Part shown: positions 27,221 through 35,780 of the stretch, one piece after another
Layout: the number at the start of each line of letters is the position of its first letter
Numbering within the stretch: the first letter of the stretch is position 1
Origin: Thalassospira povalilytica
GTDB taxonomy: Bacteria; Pseudomonadota; Alphaproteobacteria; Rhodospirillales; Thalassospiraceae
Reading direction: 5' to 3'
Length of the DNA: 64,000 nucleotides
NCBI RefSeq assembly: GCF_002844235.1
Contig: NZ_PGTS01000003.1
Coordinates: 592,125 to 656,124, forward strand
Made by a program: the position numbers and the translations under genes
Notes under the pieces: model-generated
Told to the model about the DNA's origin: nothing
Database searches by the model: none
What the model saw: the letters and a program-made list of their open reading frames with translations, nothing else

Positions 27221-28834
27221 ATGGCTAAATCTGCGACAACGGCGAAAAAGCGACAGACCAAAAAAGGCACAAAATCGTCAGCAACCAAAAAGACAGTCAA
27301 GGTAGATCCGGCAGATGAGTCTGCTGTTTCCCAGAAAAGTCAGGAAGCCCAAGGCAATACCGACACGCGCGATGCATCCCCGAGCGGTGATACCCAATCC
27401 AAACCTGCCACCGGGACAACGGGAACCAATGGTGGGGCCGAAAACGCGGCCGCCATTCAGCGGCGCCGTGTGATCAATGATTTGTTCCAGCGTGGACTGG
27501 CGGCCCATCAGGCCGGCCAGATTGACGATGCGATCCGTCTTTACAGCGCCGCCTTGCGGCAAAACCCGCAACAGCCCGACGTGTGGAACAATCTTGGTGT
27601 TGCGCTACGGCGCAGCAAGAAATTCGAAGCGGCCCTTCTGGCGTATCGACGGGCTGGGGAACTGCGTCCGGACAATGCCGGACTGTGGTCGAATATGGGA
27701 AATTGCCTGCGTGAAATGATGCGTTTTGACGAGGCCATTGTCGCGCATAAAAAGGCCATCGAACTTGATGACAGCATCAAGTCGCACACGTTCAATGCCG
27801 GTCTTGTCTATCGTGATCTCAACCGGTTTGAGCAGGCGCTGGAATATTTCGACCGCGCGCTTGCGATTGATCCCGATTATGTCGATGCCAACTGGGACAA
27901 GGCGTTGGCGCATCTGGCGTTGGGCAATTATACCGATGGCTGGGCCGGGTATGAAACCCGGCGCAAGTTGGCGGACAATCCGATTCGTCCGCTTGATACT
28001 GCACCGGAATGGGATGGCAAATCCGATCTTCGGGGCAAACGGATTTTGCTGCGCGCCGAGCAGGGCTTTGGCGACATGATACAGTTTGCCCGGTTTGTGC
28101 CACTGGTCGCCAAAAAGGCGGGGCACGTCATTCTTGAATGTCGCAAGGAACTGATGCCGATCATGCGCACTGTGGCCGGTGTCGGGACATTGATTGAAAA
28201 AGGCCGCCCGTTACCGGAATTCGATGTGCATGTCCCGCTTCTGAGCTTACCCCATGTGATGGGGATCGGGGCTGCGGAACTGCAAAAGATATCGGCTGAT
28301 CCTTATCTTTCGCCGCCGGCTGGCAAACAGGTCCGGCTGGCGCCGACCCCGGGTACGGTTCTTAAGGTCGGATTGATCTGGGCCGGGAAACTCAATCCCC
28401 GTGACCGGTCATGTCCGCTTGATATGCTGTTGCCGATCCTGTCGGCCAAAGGGGCCGCTTTTTACAGTTTCCAGATCGATGATCGTCGCGGCGACATCGA
28501 AAAGATCGGTCTTCAGGCCTTTGTGACCGACCTTGGCGACCATATTCATGATTTCGGGGACAGTGCCGCCCTGATGCAGGCAATGGATCTGGTGATCACC
28601 ATTGACAGTTCACCAGCCCATCTTGCCGGTGCGCTGGGCGTTCCTGTCTGGATGCTGCAACTGTTCACAACCGACTGGCGGTGGATGGTCGATCGCGCCG
28701 ACAGTCCATGGTATCCGACCATGCGGATCTATCGGCAACAGGACCCCAACGACTGGACAGCACCGGTCAAAAAGCTGACAGGCGACTTTTTGACGCTGCT
28801 GCAGGCACGTCAAAGAAACGAAGCTGCAAATTAG
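27221..28834 (+). CDS. TPR protein with glycosyltransferase-9-like C terminus
   Basis: The 537-residue protein begins with a Lys-rich, disordered stretch. At least three tetratricopeptide repeats follow (DDAIRLYSAALRQNPQQPDVWNNLG, FEAALLAYRRAGELRPDNAGLWSNMG, FEQALEYFDRALAIDPDYVDANWD). The C-terminal half (GKRILLRAEQGFGDMIQFARFVPLV, TIDSSPAHLAGALGVPVWMLQ) matches the fold found in proteobacterial TPR proteins related to family 9 or O-GlcNAc type glycosyltransferases. The acceptor is unknown; flagellin or surface glycan modification is possible. The start at 27221 follows AGGGGATCAGG. Confidence 0.82.
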   Translation: MAKSATTAKKRQTKKGTKSSATKKTVKVDPADESAVSQKSQEAQGNTDTRDASPSGDTQSKPATGTTGTNGGAENAAAIQRRRVINDLFQRGLAAHQAGQIDDAIRLYSAALRQNPQQPDVWNNLGVALRRSKKFEAALLAYRRAGELRPDNAGLWSNMGNCLREMMRFDEAIVAHKKAIELDDSIKSHTFNAGLVYRDLNRFEQALEYFDRALAIDPDYVDANWDKALAHLALGNYTDGWAGYETRRKLADNPIRPLDTAPEWDGKSDLRGKRILLRAEQGFGDMIQFARFVPLVAKKAGHVILECRKELMPIMRTVAGVGTLIEKGRPLPEFDVHVPLLSLPHVMGIGAAELQKISADPYLSPPAGKQVRLAPTPGTVLKVGLIWAGKLNPRDRSCPLDMLLPILSAKGAAFYSFQIDDRRGDIEKIGLQAFVTDLGDHIHDFGDSAALMQAMDLVITIDSSPAHLAGALGVPVWMLQLFTTDWRWMVDRADSPWYPTMRIYRQQDPNDWTAPVKKLTGDFLTLLQARQRNEAAN

Positions 28835-29015
28835 AAGTGATAAGTTCGGCAAGGTAAGCTGATGTTTTTCAGGTTTATGTGAAATCCGGAAACTCTCTAA
28901 CTATCTGATCGGATAGCATAAGTTCCCCTTCGAACAGTTACATCATCTTTTTTGAAGATGCATGATGCTTCACATGTGCCGGTTGTATCCGGGATACATG
29001 ATGGGGGGACTTCGG

Positions 29016-29426
29016 GTGGCGACTCTAATTCGGTCTGGTTTTGTGGCCGCAGTTCTATGTGTGCTTGGTATTAGCAGTGCTTTTGCACAGAACGAAGAAA
29101 TTCGAGGGGTCACTGTTACCCATCCCTCGTTCCCCGTTGTCATGTGTGATTCTGGTGGCGAATCCCGAAAATGCGAGCGAATGGTCCTGGGGGAAAATTT
29201 TCCCGCTCAGGTCGTTTTCTATTCGCACGACAGCAAGAATTTCGGGGCGTACCAGGTCCGTTTTCTCGATGAACAGAAAATCTACTGGATTCCTGACGAC
29301 ATGATTGTCGTGCAGGGCAAAGAAGTCGCACGTAGCCCGGTCGTCTGCGGAGGCGACATTGGGACACTCGGCGGTAAGGGGACACGGGGCGCGGGTGCTG
29401 ATTGCGTCTCGGCTAAGGGGAAATAA
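29016..29426 (+). CDS. Small secreted Cys-containing protein of unknown function
   Basis: The 136-residue product has a clear signal peptide (LIRSGFVAAVLCVLGISSAFAQ, cut near AFA-Q). The mature part, about 110 residues, has four Cys (VMCDSGGESRKCERM and SPVVCGGDIG...ADCVSAKGK), enough for two disulfides in the periplasm. I recognise no family. The GTG at 29016 lies behind a run of G; an ATG at 28998 or 29001 is possible. It ends 2 bases before the M48 gene, so it is the first gene of a three-gene operon. Confidence 0.75.
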   Translation: MATLIRSGFVAAVLCVLGISSAFAQNEEIRGVTVTHPSFPVVMCDSGGESRKCERMVLGENFPAQVVFYSHDSKNFGAYQVRFLDEQKIYWIPDDMIVVQGKEVARSPVVCGGDIGTLGGKGTRGAGADCVSAKGK

Positions 29427-29428
29427 AA

Positions 29429-30898
29429 ATGAAAAAGCTGGGTTTGATCCTGGTCGTTGGCGCGATGACGCTGACCGGTTGCGTCAAAGATATGCAATTT
29501 CTTTCGGATTCAATTCCGGAAAAAGGAAAGTTGATCGATACGGTTTCTATTCCGGAAGCCAAGAAATACACGATTGAGGAAATCCATTCGGCGAAAGCTA
29601 TGGTCATGGCCCAGTCAATCGGTGAGGCCCCGATCAACGAGCTTCAGGACTATGCCCAAGGGGTATTGGACAAGATCATTGCCGTTGCACCAGTCGGGGC
29701 ACCGAAAGCCGAGGTCGTTTTGATCGGCAATTCCGGACCGGGCGCACATGCGGCACGTGAAGGTGTAGTGTTTCTTTATCATTCGGCATTCGAATATCTG
29801 CGCAGCGAGGACGAACTGGCCTTTTTGATTGGCCATGAATACAGCCACGTCTTGATGCAGCATACCCCGGAAAACCTGTTTTCCATGCTGCGTCCGTATC
29901 TTTTGACAGCTGCGGATATTGCGCTTGGGAATGAAAATAACCAAAGCGACCTGCTTCGGAAGGCAGGGCAGATGTATGGAAGTGACCTGATCTTGCGTGA
30001 TCTTTTGTTGCCCAACTGGGATCGGAGCCAGGAGCGGGTTGCAGATTATCTTGGTCTGGATTTGATGGTGAAAGCCGGCTACCAGCCGAAAGGAGCATCT
30101 GGCTATTTTGAAGTGGCCAAAGAAGCAGAAGAAAAGTTCGGTGCAAATTACCAGGTCACCAGGAACCAGCTTGAACTGTTTCTTCAGATGCAATTCCAGC
30201 CGAAAGGCGAGGACAATGTCCTGCTAAACCAGTTCCTTTCCGAGCTCGGAAACGCGGTCAGCACAATTCAGCAAAATCTTGCAGCAAAGCATGATGACGC
30301 AGCAGAACGTGCCGAGGAAATATTTGCTTATGGTATGCGGGAATACATGCCGGAGCGTGCCAGCAGGATGGTTCACAAAGACGCGTTTGATTCTGTCGTG
30401 AAGCGCAACAAACGCACTTTGGAAAATTACCGGGTAGCAGCCGAAATCTTGCAGACCTTGGAAAGTGACGACGGTGAAATTGATCTGAGAGTTCTTGAAG
30501 CAGATGCCCGCAAGGCCGTAAGCGGACCGACGGCAAGTCATCCATACACACGCTGGGCCTTCGCCAAAGTTCGCGAACGTCAGGGGAACCTCAAGAAAGC
30601 AGCTCAGAATATTGATCTTATCGGCAATGGCGAGATTCTTGCCTTGCCGATTGAAATGAAGCGGGCCGAGATTCTTAAATCGCTTGGGAATACCAAAACG
30701 GCGTTCAACCGGGTTGAAGAGGTTGCGACCTACTATGACTGGCCGCTTGAAACTTACCGGTTTTTATATCCACTTGTAAAAGCAAGCGGCAACAAAGTGC
30801 GTGAAAACGAACTGCTGATCGGATGTGTGACCCGGTATCCGCAACAGCGTGCCATGTGCGCGGGAAATTCCCCCGCCGGACAAATGGCCGGTATGTAA
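29429..30898 (+). CDS. M48 family metalloprotease, outer-envelope lipoprotein
   Basis: The 489-residue protein has a lipobox (LTGC, Cys 18), so it is probably lipid-anchored. The zinc site is HEYSH at residues 136-140, with the third ligand likely Glu 202 in ERVADYLG, as in M48 (BepA/LoiP-like) enzymes. The C-terminal third is helical and repeat-like (TRWAFAKVRERQGNLKKAAQ, MKRAEILKSLGNTKTAFNRVEE), as in BepA, which uses TPRs to bind outer-membrane assembly machinery. It is translated directly ahead of a CHASE2 protein, whose start abuts its stop. Possible job: proteolytic quality control in the envelope. Confidence 0.88.
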   Translation: MKKLGLILVVGAMTLTGCVKDMQFLSDSIPEKGKLIDTVSIPEAKKYTIEEIHSAKAMVMAQSIGEAPINELQDYAQGVLDKIIAVAPVGAPKAEVVLIGNSGPGAHAAREGVVFLYHSAFEYLRSEDELAFLIGHEYSHVLMQHTPENLFSMLRPYLLTAADIALGNENNQSDLLRKAGQMYGSDLILRDLLLPNWDRSQERVADYLGLDLMVKAGYQPKGASGYFEVAKEAEEKFGANYQVTRNQLELFLQMQFQPKGEDNVLLNQFLSELGNAVSTIQQNLAAKHDDAAERAEEIFAYGMREYMPERASRMVHKDAFDSVVKRNKRTLENYRVAAEILQTLESDDGEIDLRVLEADARKAVSGPTASHPYTRWAFAKVRERQGNLKKAAQNIDLIGNGEILALPIEMKRAEILKSLGNTKTAFNRVEEVATYYDWPLETYRFLYPLVKASGNKVRENELLIGCVTRYPQQRAMCAGNSPAGQMAGM

Positions 30899-32794
30899 AT
30901 GGGGCAAGAGAGTTTTCGTAGCGACGGGCAACAAAAAGAACTCAAAGTTGCCCGTCTCAAGCCAGTGTGGTGGGGGGTAATCAACGTCGCCCTGGCCGCG
31001 ATTATTTTGCTGATCGAGCCGGATTCCATTGGGGATGCGGTAGATGAATACAGCTATGCTGTCTTCAGCCAGACAGTTGGGGCACCGCTATATCCAGCCA
31101 GCCGGGTGGATGATATTGGCGTTATTCTTCTTGATGACGAATCCCTGGCGGGGCTGAAATCAAGCTGGCCCGCGGTATATGGATTGCATGCCAAGGTTTT
31201 GCGCAAGTTGCTGACAGCAAAGCCAAAGGCACTGTTCATCGATTTTACCTTCCGTGACCGGCGCGCGGCAGCACCGCAAGGTGTTCTTGCTGACGAATGG
31301 ATGCCCGAGCTTTATGTCCATGACGACAGCCTGACGATGCTGGTCAGTACGTTGCAGATGTACCAGATGATGGATATTCCGGTATATTTGCAGGCCGGGG
31401 CGCTTAACTTTTATCAGCACCACGCTGTTCTGTCAGAGCTCGCACCATATGTAACTCTGGTATCGGGCTGGGGTGATTTGCGAGGCCAGGCTGATATCAG
31501 GGCACTTTCATATCAATTGGCTCCTGAATTACGCAACGCCGGGCGCGTTGCAAATCTCCAGGATGATGATTTGCCGCTTTGTGATGATGCAGTCATGCGC
31601 CGGACGGGGAACGGCAACCTCCTTGGATGTGACGTTTCCGGAATTACCGCAGCAGCAACAACGATCTATCAGCATTTTTGTTCTGGCAAAGAGCGCGCAA
31701 AATCCATAAGGCGTGGCTGGAACTGTGACCAGGCATTGATTATGCCGCCCAAAGCAGACAAATCGGAATGGCTGGCATGGCGGGACGATTTGTTGGTCCG
31801 TCCGATGTGGCTGTCATGGCCGGACCGGCAAGCGGACTATTCGGCCTGGACAAAGGCATATGATCAATCCGGGAATGTCATTCCACCCTATGAATGCGGT
31901 CCGCAATATAGCGACCCGAATGTTGCCAAACGAATAACTGGCAATTTGGCGACACTGTTTGGGATCGGGGCGCGCGCCGACGTCAACTGTGCACCGTTTC
32001 ACACAATTTCTGCAGAACAGGTTTATCGTGACACCCCTTCTGCAGGGCGATGGGTGGAGAATTTCAATGATCGCATTGTGATGTATGGTCAGAACCTCCA
32101 GGGGTTTCAGGATGTGGTTCGACCACCAACGCTTGATACGGATATTCCGGGCGTCTTCCTGCATGCAATGGCGTTGGAAAACCTTCTGAGCAACGGGTCT
32201 GCATATCTTTCTGACAAGGCAACATACAGTTTCTGGCTGACAGCGGACCTGATTGAAATCATGACACTGGCGATCATTGTCTTTTTACGTTTTGGACTGG
32301 CCGGGCTTGCGCGGCGGTCGTTTCCTGCGTTGCCACACGCCAGCAATGCCCAAGACAGGGAGTGCAATCCTCTTGAATATTTCGGACTGATTTTGGCGAA
32401 CAAACTTTCAATGTTTTTGTCGATGATGAAGTTTGTCCCAAAGATCCCGAAGCTTTTTCGGGTCTGGTCAGGGAATCGCAATGCAGAATACCATTGGACG
32501 GAACAACTTGACTTGCGTGACCGCCAGCTCGCGCGCAACTGGTTCATGGTTGTGATTTGTTTGCTCGATTTGGTTTTGAGTGTTGCGATCGTGACGTTCG
32601 GCGCAATTGTGCTGGAGCTGTCTGTGCTGTCTATTGCCCCGGTCAATTGGCTGGCGGTAATCGGTTTGGGCATGCTGAGTTACATACCGTTTGTGCGCTC
32701 GCTGTTTGCTCAGGACAATGAATTGGCAGAAGGTGCAGAACATGACCGCCATGAAAATTCAGCCGAAGCTATTGAAAAATCTGCAACTGTTTAA
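30899..32794 (+). CDS. CHASE2-domain membrane protein without output domain
   Basis: The 631-residue protein has an N-terminal membrane helix (VINVALAAIILLI), then a large periplasmic CHASE2 domain (VDDIGVILLDDESL, HAKVLRKLLTAKPKALFIDFTF, RIVMYGQNLQGFQDVVRPPT, DIPGVFLHAMALENLLS). The last third has a membrane helix after the CHASE2 domain, a charged loop and two more helices (FMVVICLLDLVLSVAIVTFGAI, SIAPVNWLAVIGLGMLSYIPFV), then an acidic tail. Most CHASE2 proteins end in a cyclase, kinase or similar domain; none is visible here. Its ATG follows the M48 stop with no gap. It probably partners with the protease and the secreted protein. Confidence 0.85.
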   Translation: MGQESFRSDGQQKELKVARLKPVWWGVINVALAAIILLIEPDSIGDAVDEYSYAVFSQTVGAPLYPASRVDDIGVILLDDESLAGLKSSWPAVYGLHAKVLRKLLTAKPKALFIDFTFRDRRAAAPQGVLADEWMPELYVHDDSLTMLVSTLQMYQMMDIPVYLQAGALNFYQHHAVLSELAPYVTLVSGWGDLRGQADIRALSYQLAPELRNAGRVANLQDDDLPLCDDAVMRRTGNGNLLGCDVSGITAAATTIYQHFCSGKERAKSIRRGWNCDQALIMPPKADKSEWLAWRDDLLVRPMWLSWPDRQADYSAWTKAYDQSGNVIPPYECGPQYSDPNVAKRITGNLATLFGIGARADVNCAPFHTISAEQVYRDTPSAGRWVENFNDRIVMYGQNLQGFQDVVRPPTLDTDIPGVFLHAMALENLLSNGSAYLSDKATYSFWLTADLIEIMTLAIIVFLRFGLAGLARRSFPALPHASNAQDRECNPLEYFGLILANKLSMFLSMMKFVPKIPKLFRVWSGNRNAEYHWTEQLDLRDRQLARNWFMVVICLLDLVLSVAIVTFGAIVLELSVLSIAPVNWLAVIGLGMLSYIPFVRSLFAQDNELAEGAEHDRHENSAEAIEKSATV

Positions 32795-32862
32795 TTTTGC
32801 GCTATTGTCCGAAGGTGGATTGGTTGCGGCAAATAACGGCTGCCCTTGCCTTTGCTGCAAAC

Positions 32863-32890
32863 AAGGCGTAGTTAAGCGCCTTAAATTTTT
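32863..32890 (+). terminator. Terminator after the CHASE2 operon
   Basis: AAGGCG pairs with CGCCTT and is followed by AAATTTTT. Confidence 0.7.
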
Positions 32891-32977
32891 ATGAGTTGCG
32901 GTCCTTGACGGTTTGGTATCGTTCACGATGTGAAGACCACCCGTTTTGGCGAACTGATCTGGCGCAGGAGAATTCTT

Positions 32978-33457
32978 GTGAGCGAAGCTCCGTATAACAA
33001 AGGTTTCCCGGTATCCTGGGAACAGATGCATCGCGACGCACGTGCATTGGCATGGCGTCTTTTGGAAAAAGGCCCGTATAAAGGCATTATCGCGATTACC
33101 CGCGGTGGGCTGGTTCCTGCGGCGATCATTGCACGTGAGCTTGATATTCGCCTGATTGATACGGTTTGTGTACGCAGCTATTCAGACAAAAGCCGTGGCG
33201 AACTGGAATGGCTCAAAGGCATCGAAGGTGACGGCACCGATATGCTGATCATTGATGACCTGGTCGATACCGGTAAAACCGCAAAGGCCGTTCGTGAAAA
33301 GCTCCCGAATGCGCATTTCGCCACTGTATATGCCAAGCCGCTTGGTCGTGAAATCGTCGACAGTTTTGTCACCGAAGTGTCCCAGGACACCTGGATTTAC
33401 TTCCCGTGGGATATGGAATTGTCGGTGAATGCACCGATTTCCGAACGCGCACGCTAA
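32978..33457 (+). CDS. gpt: Xanthine/guanine phosphoribosyltransferase
   Basis: The enzyme salvages xanthine and guanine to their nucleotides using PRPP. The 159-residue protein has [23 protein letters not shown] and the PRPP loop [19 protein letters not shown], and its length fits the Gpt family. The GTG at 32978 has AGGAG eight bases upstream; the frame is open further upstream without family similarity. A terminator follows. Confidence 0.95.
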   Translation: MSEAPYNKGFPVSWEQMHRDARALAWRLLEKGPYKGIIAITRGGLVPAAIIARELDIRLIDTVCVRSYSDKSRGELEWLKGIEGDGTDMLIIDDLVDTGKTAKAVREKLPNAHFATVYAKPLGREIVDSFVTEVSQDTWIYFPWDMELSVNAPISERAR

Positions 33458-33500
33458 GTGACGATCCCACGCATCTGATTTTTGTCAGAATGACGGAATT

Positions 33501-33563
33501 ATCGCCCGGACTTCCATCAGGGAACTGTTGATGTTTCCAGATGCAACTCCGGGCGATTTTTTT
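33501..33563 (+). terminator. Terminator after gpt
   Basis: ATCGCCCGGA pairs with TCCGGGCGAT across a 37-base loop, followed by a T run. The loop may hold a second weak hairpin. Confidence 0.7.
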
Positions 33564-33671
33564 GTGCGAAGGTGCCCTGGCGTGAAGGGCCGATTTAAGG
33601 AAATAAATTGCCAAGCTGTCTTTTGATCTGCTTGCACACTGTGACAAAGCGAGCTATAAAACGCGCGCTTT

Positions 33672-33745
33672 GCGGGTGTAGTTCAATGGTAGAACGGCAG
33701 CTTCCCAAGCTGCATACGAGGGTTCGATTCCCTTCACCCGCTCCA
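33672..33745 (+). tRNA. tRNA-Gly, anticodon CCC
   Basis: The 74-base cloverleaf reads acceptor GCGGGTG paired with CACCCGC, D arm TAGTTCAATGGTAGA, anticodon stem GCAGC/GCTGC with loop TTCCCAA (anticodon CCC at 33704-33706), and a T arm with GGTTCGATTCC. The discriminator base is T, and CCA is encoded at 33743-33745. It reads the GGG codon. Confidence 0.98.
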
Positions 33746-33813
33746 ATCTTCTCCCCCAAGAACCTCAAGAACAGCGGCGTATTTATTCGCATTACATATA
33801 TCTATAAAATATT

Positions 33814-33828
33814 TGCGAATGATTATCA
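33814..33828. promoter_or_regulatory. Fur-box-like site upstream of fecI
   Basis: TGCGAATGATTATCA matches the 15-base Fur core (TGATAATNATTATCA) at all but two positions. It lies about 80 bases before the FecI-type sigma gene and fits iron-dependent repression of the island. An AT-rich -10-like TATAAA sits just upstream. Confidence 0.65.
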
Positions 33829-33904
33829 AAATCGTGTAATACAGGGTTGTTGAAGCTGTTAGACAACTGAAACTTCCATCGGCAGCCTCAAGCGGGGAGG
33901 CATT

Positions 33905-34465
33905 GTGTCAGAAATAGCCGGGCAGGTTTCAACCAGCTTAGAACTGGTCGTCGAGAAATATTATGACGACCTGTTGCTTTTTATCGGAAAACGCTGCGGA
34001 TCTGATGTCGTGGCCGAAGAGATCGTGCAGGAAACCTGGGTGCGGGCAAAAAGCGCAGCCGAGACTATTCCGGAAAACCCGCGCGCTTATGTCTTTCGAA
34101 TTGCACGTAACCTTTTGGCGGATCATTATCGTCGCAGCCATAATTCTCCTGAAACTTATGGGCGACTGTCTCATCTGTCAGTTCGGTCATCACAAAAAGA
34201 TGCCCCCGGGATTGTTGAAATAGATCAGGCACCGTCACAAGAAGACGTGGCCGCCGCCCAGCAGGAGTTACGTATTATTTCTCAAGCTGTTGAAACCCTT
34301 CCGCCGAAGTGTCGCCAGGTTTTTTTGATGTATCGTGGTGAAGAACTTTCGATGCGCGAGATATCTGAAAGGCTGGATGTATCTGTTAAGACAGTTGAAA
34401 ATCATATTCGCAAGGCGATGTTGGAATGTCGTCGCAGTCTTCAAAAAGCACATGCGGATAACTGA
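33905..34465 (+). CDS. FecI-type ECF sigma factor
   Basis: This iron-starvation sigma factor controls the receptor genes downstream. The 186-residue protein has region 2 (YDDLLLFIGKRCGSDVVAEEIVQETWVRAK, then NPRAYVFRIARNLLADHYRR) and region 4 (LPPKCRQVFLMYRGEELSMREISERLDVSVKTVENHIRKAM), close to the FecI group. It begins with a GTG at 33905 behind GGGGAGG. fecR and a TonB receptor with a signalling domain follow, the usual surface-signalling set. Confidence 0.92.
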   Translation: MSEIAGQVSTSLELVVEKYYDDLLLFIGKRCGSDVVAEEIVQETWVRAKSAAETIPENPRAYVFRIARNLLADHYRRSHNSPETYGRLSHLSVRSSQKDAPGIVEIDQAPSQEDVAAAQQELRIISQAVETLPPKCRQVFLMYRGEELSMREISERLDVSVKTVENHIRKAMLECRRSLQKAHADN

Positions 34466-34583
34466 AAGTGTATCTTCGAGTTTTGAAACCTGTGGTCTTT
34501 TACGGTGTAAACATGCGCATCTCCGCTATATTACGCGGCAGTATGGCGATGGCCGAATATCATAAACCTTCAGGTGCGATTGA

Positions 34584-35624
34584 ATGACGGATCGTCACAA
34601 CATGCCCCTTGAGCCGGTTTCAGAGCAGTTATTTGACGAGGCTGTGATTTGGCACACGCGTTTGCGCGAAGCAAATGATGTCGCAAGTGCGGATGAGCAG
34701 GAAGAGCTGATCGCACAGTTTGAAAGATGGAAGACACTTTCCACAGATAACGCGCGGGCTTACGGCGAGGTCGAGCAACTTTGGGGCAGATTGGCGCTTC
34801 CTGTAAAACGACAGGCGCGATCGTCAGGCGCTCAGCAAAGCCGCACACGCCAGATTGTGCAAGAAAAACGTGGCTATATGCGGCCTGTTATGGCGGTAGC
34901 AATGGCGGCTTGTTTGTTGCTTTTCGTTGGGCTTGGGCAAAACTTTTATCCGACCGTCATGGCGATGTTTGACGAGAATTTTCTGCATGCGGAGCATTCT
35001 GTCCTGACCAAATCGCTGTCGGACGGCAGCGAGATCAAATTGAACGCAGAAACTACTGTGTCCGTTGACTTTGACGAGAATATCCGGCGCGTGAATTTGG
35101 TGTCGGGTGAAGCCTGGTTTGATGTTGCGCATGATGCGCAGCGTCCCTTCGTCGTACATACGAAATTTGGGAATGTGACCGCATTGGGCACGGCGTTTAA
35201 CATTCGTTCGGATGCAGAACGGGTCAAAGTCAGTCTGGAGCAAGGCAAGGTTGCTGTGAACTGGTCTGCCGACGGGGCGGGCAAGAATACGGGCGACGAC
35301 AGCGCAACTGTGACATTGGTTGCGGGTGAGGCAACGACACTTTCATCGCGTGGAATCGGAGAAAGTACGCGGTTTGATCGCGTTGCGACAACAGCCTGGC
35401 GCAAAGGCAAAATGGTTTTCTATCAGGCCCCGCTTTCAGATGTGCTGGATGTCCTTAATACCTATCACGACGGGCGCATAGTGGCGGTAAACCCCGAACT
35501 TAACGATCTGTCCGTCAGCGGTGTGTTCCGAACAGATGATATTGAGCAGGTTCTTGATGCGATCGAGGGCACATTATCGGTACGTGTCGTAAAGCTGACT
35601 AACTATATGATATTGATTATGTAA
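34584..35624 (+). CDS. FecR-type anti-sigma/signal-transfer protein
   Basis: The 346-residue protein has a cytoplasmic N domain (FDEAVIWHTRLREANDVASADEQEELIAQFERW), one membrane segment near residues 100-120 (VMAVAMAACLLLFVGLGQN), the FecR domain (VLTKSLSDGSEIKLNAETTVSVDF, VSGEAWFDVAHDAQRPFVVHT, GTAFNIR), and a C-terminal region (LSDVLDVLNTYHDGRIVAVNPELNDLSVSGVF). It holds the sigma factor until the receptor signals. It starts 118 bases after the sigma gene. Confidence 0.93.
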   Translation: MTDRHNMPLEPVSEQLFDEAVIWHTRLREANDVASADEQEELIAQFERWKTLSTDNARAYGEVEQLWGRLALPVKRQARSSGAQQSRTRQIVQEKRGYMRPVMAVAMAACLLLFVGLGQNFYPTVMAMFDENFLHAEHSVLTKSLSDGSEIKLNAETTVSVDFDENIRRVNLVSGEAWFDVAHDAQRPFVVHTKFGNVTALGTAFNIRSDAERVKVSLEQGKVAVNWSADGAGKNTGDDSATVTLVAGEATTLSSRGIGESTRFDRVATTAWRKGKMVFYQAPLSDVLDVLNTYHDGRIVAVNPELNDLSVSGVFRTDDIEQVLDAIEGTLSVRVVKLTNYMILIM

Positions 35625-35629
35625 TTTAA

Positions 35630-35661
35630 GGAAATGACACTCGATTTCGTTAGGTCATTTC
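35630..35661 (+). promoter_or_regulatory. Inverted repeat and FecI-type promoter candidate between fecR and the receptor gene
   Basis: GAAATGAC (35631-35638) and GTCATTTC (35654-35661) form an inverted repeat. GGAAAT at 35630-35635 resembles the -35 element of FecI-dependent promoters, with GTC 17 bases later. The site may be both. Confidence 0.4.
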
Positions 35662-35780
35662 AATGATTTTAAAAAATGTTCCCTGACGCCTAGGGGACTT
35701 TCAATTCTCTCGCGTCTTTATATGCACGATGTCAATGCGACCTATTCGCATTTTTGTGTTTGAAGACTTGGGGGACTGAC

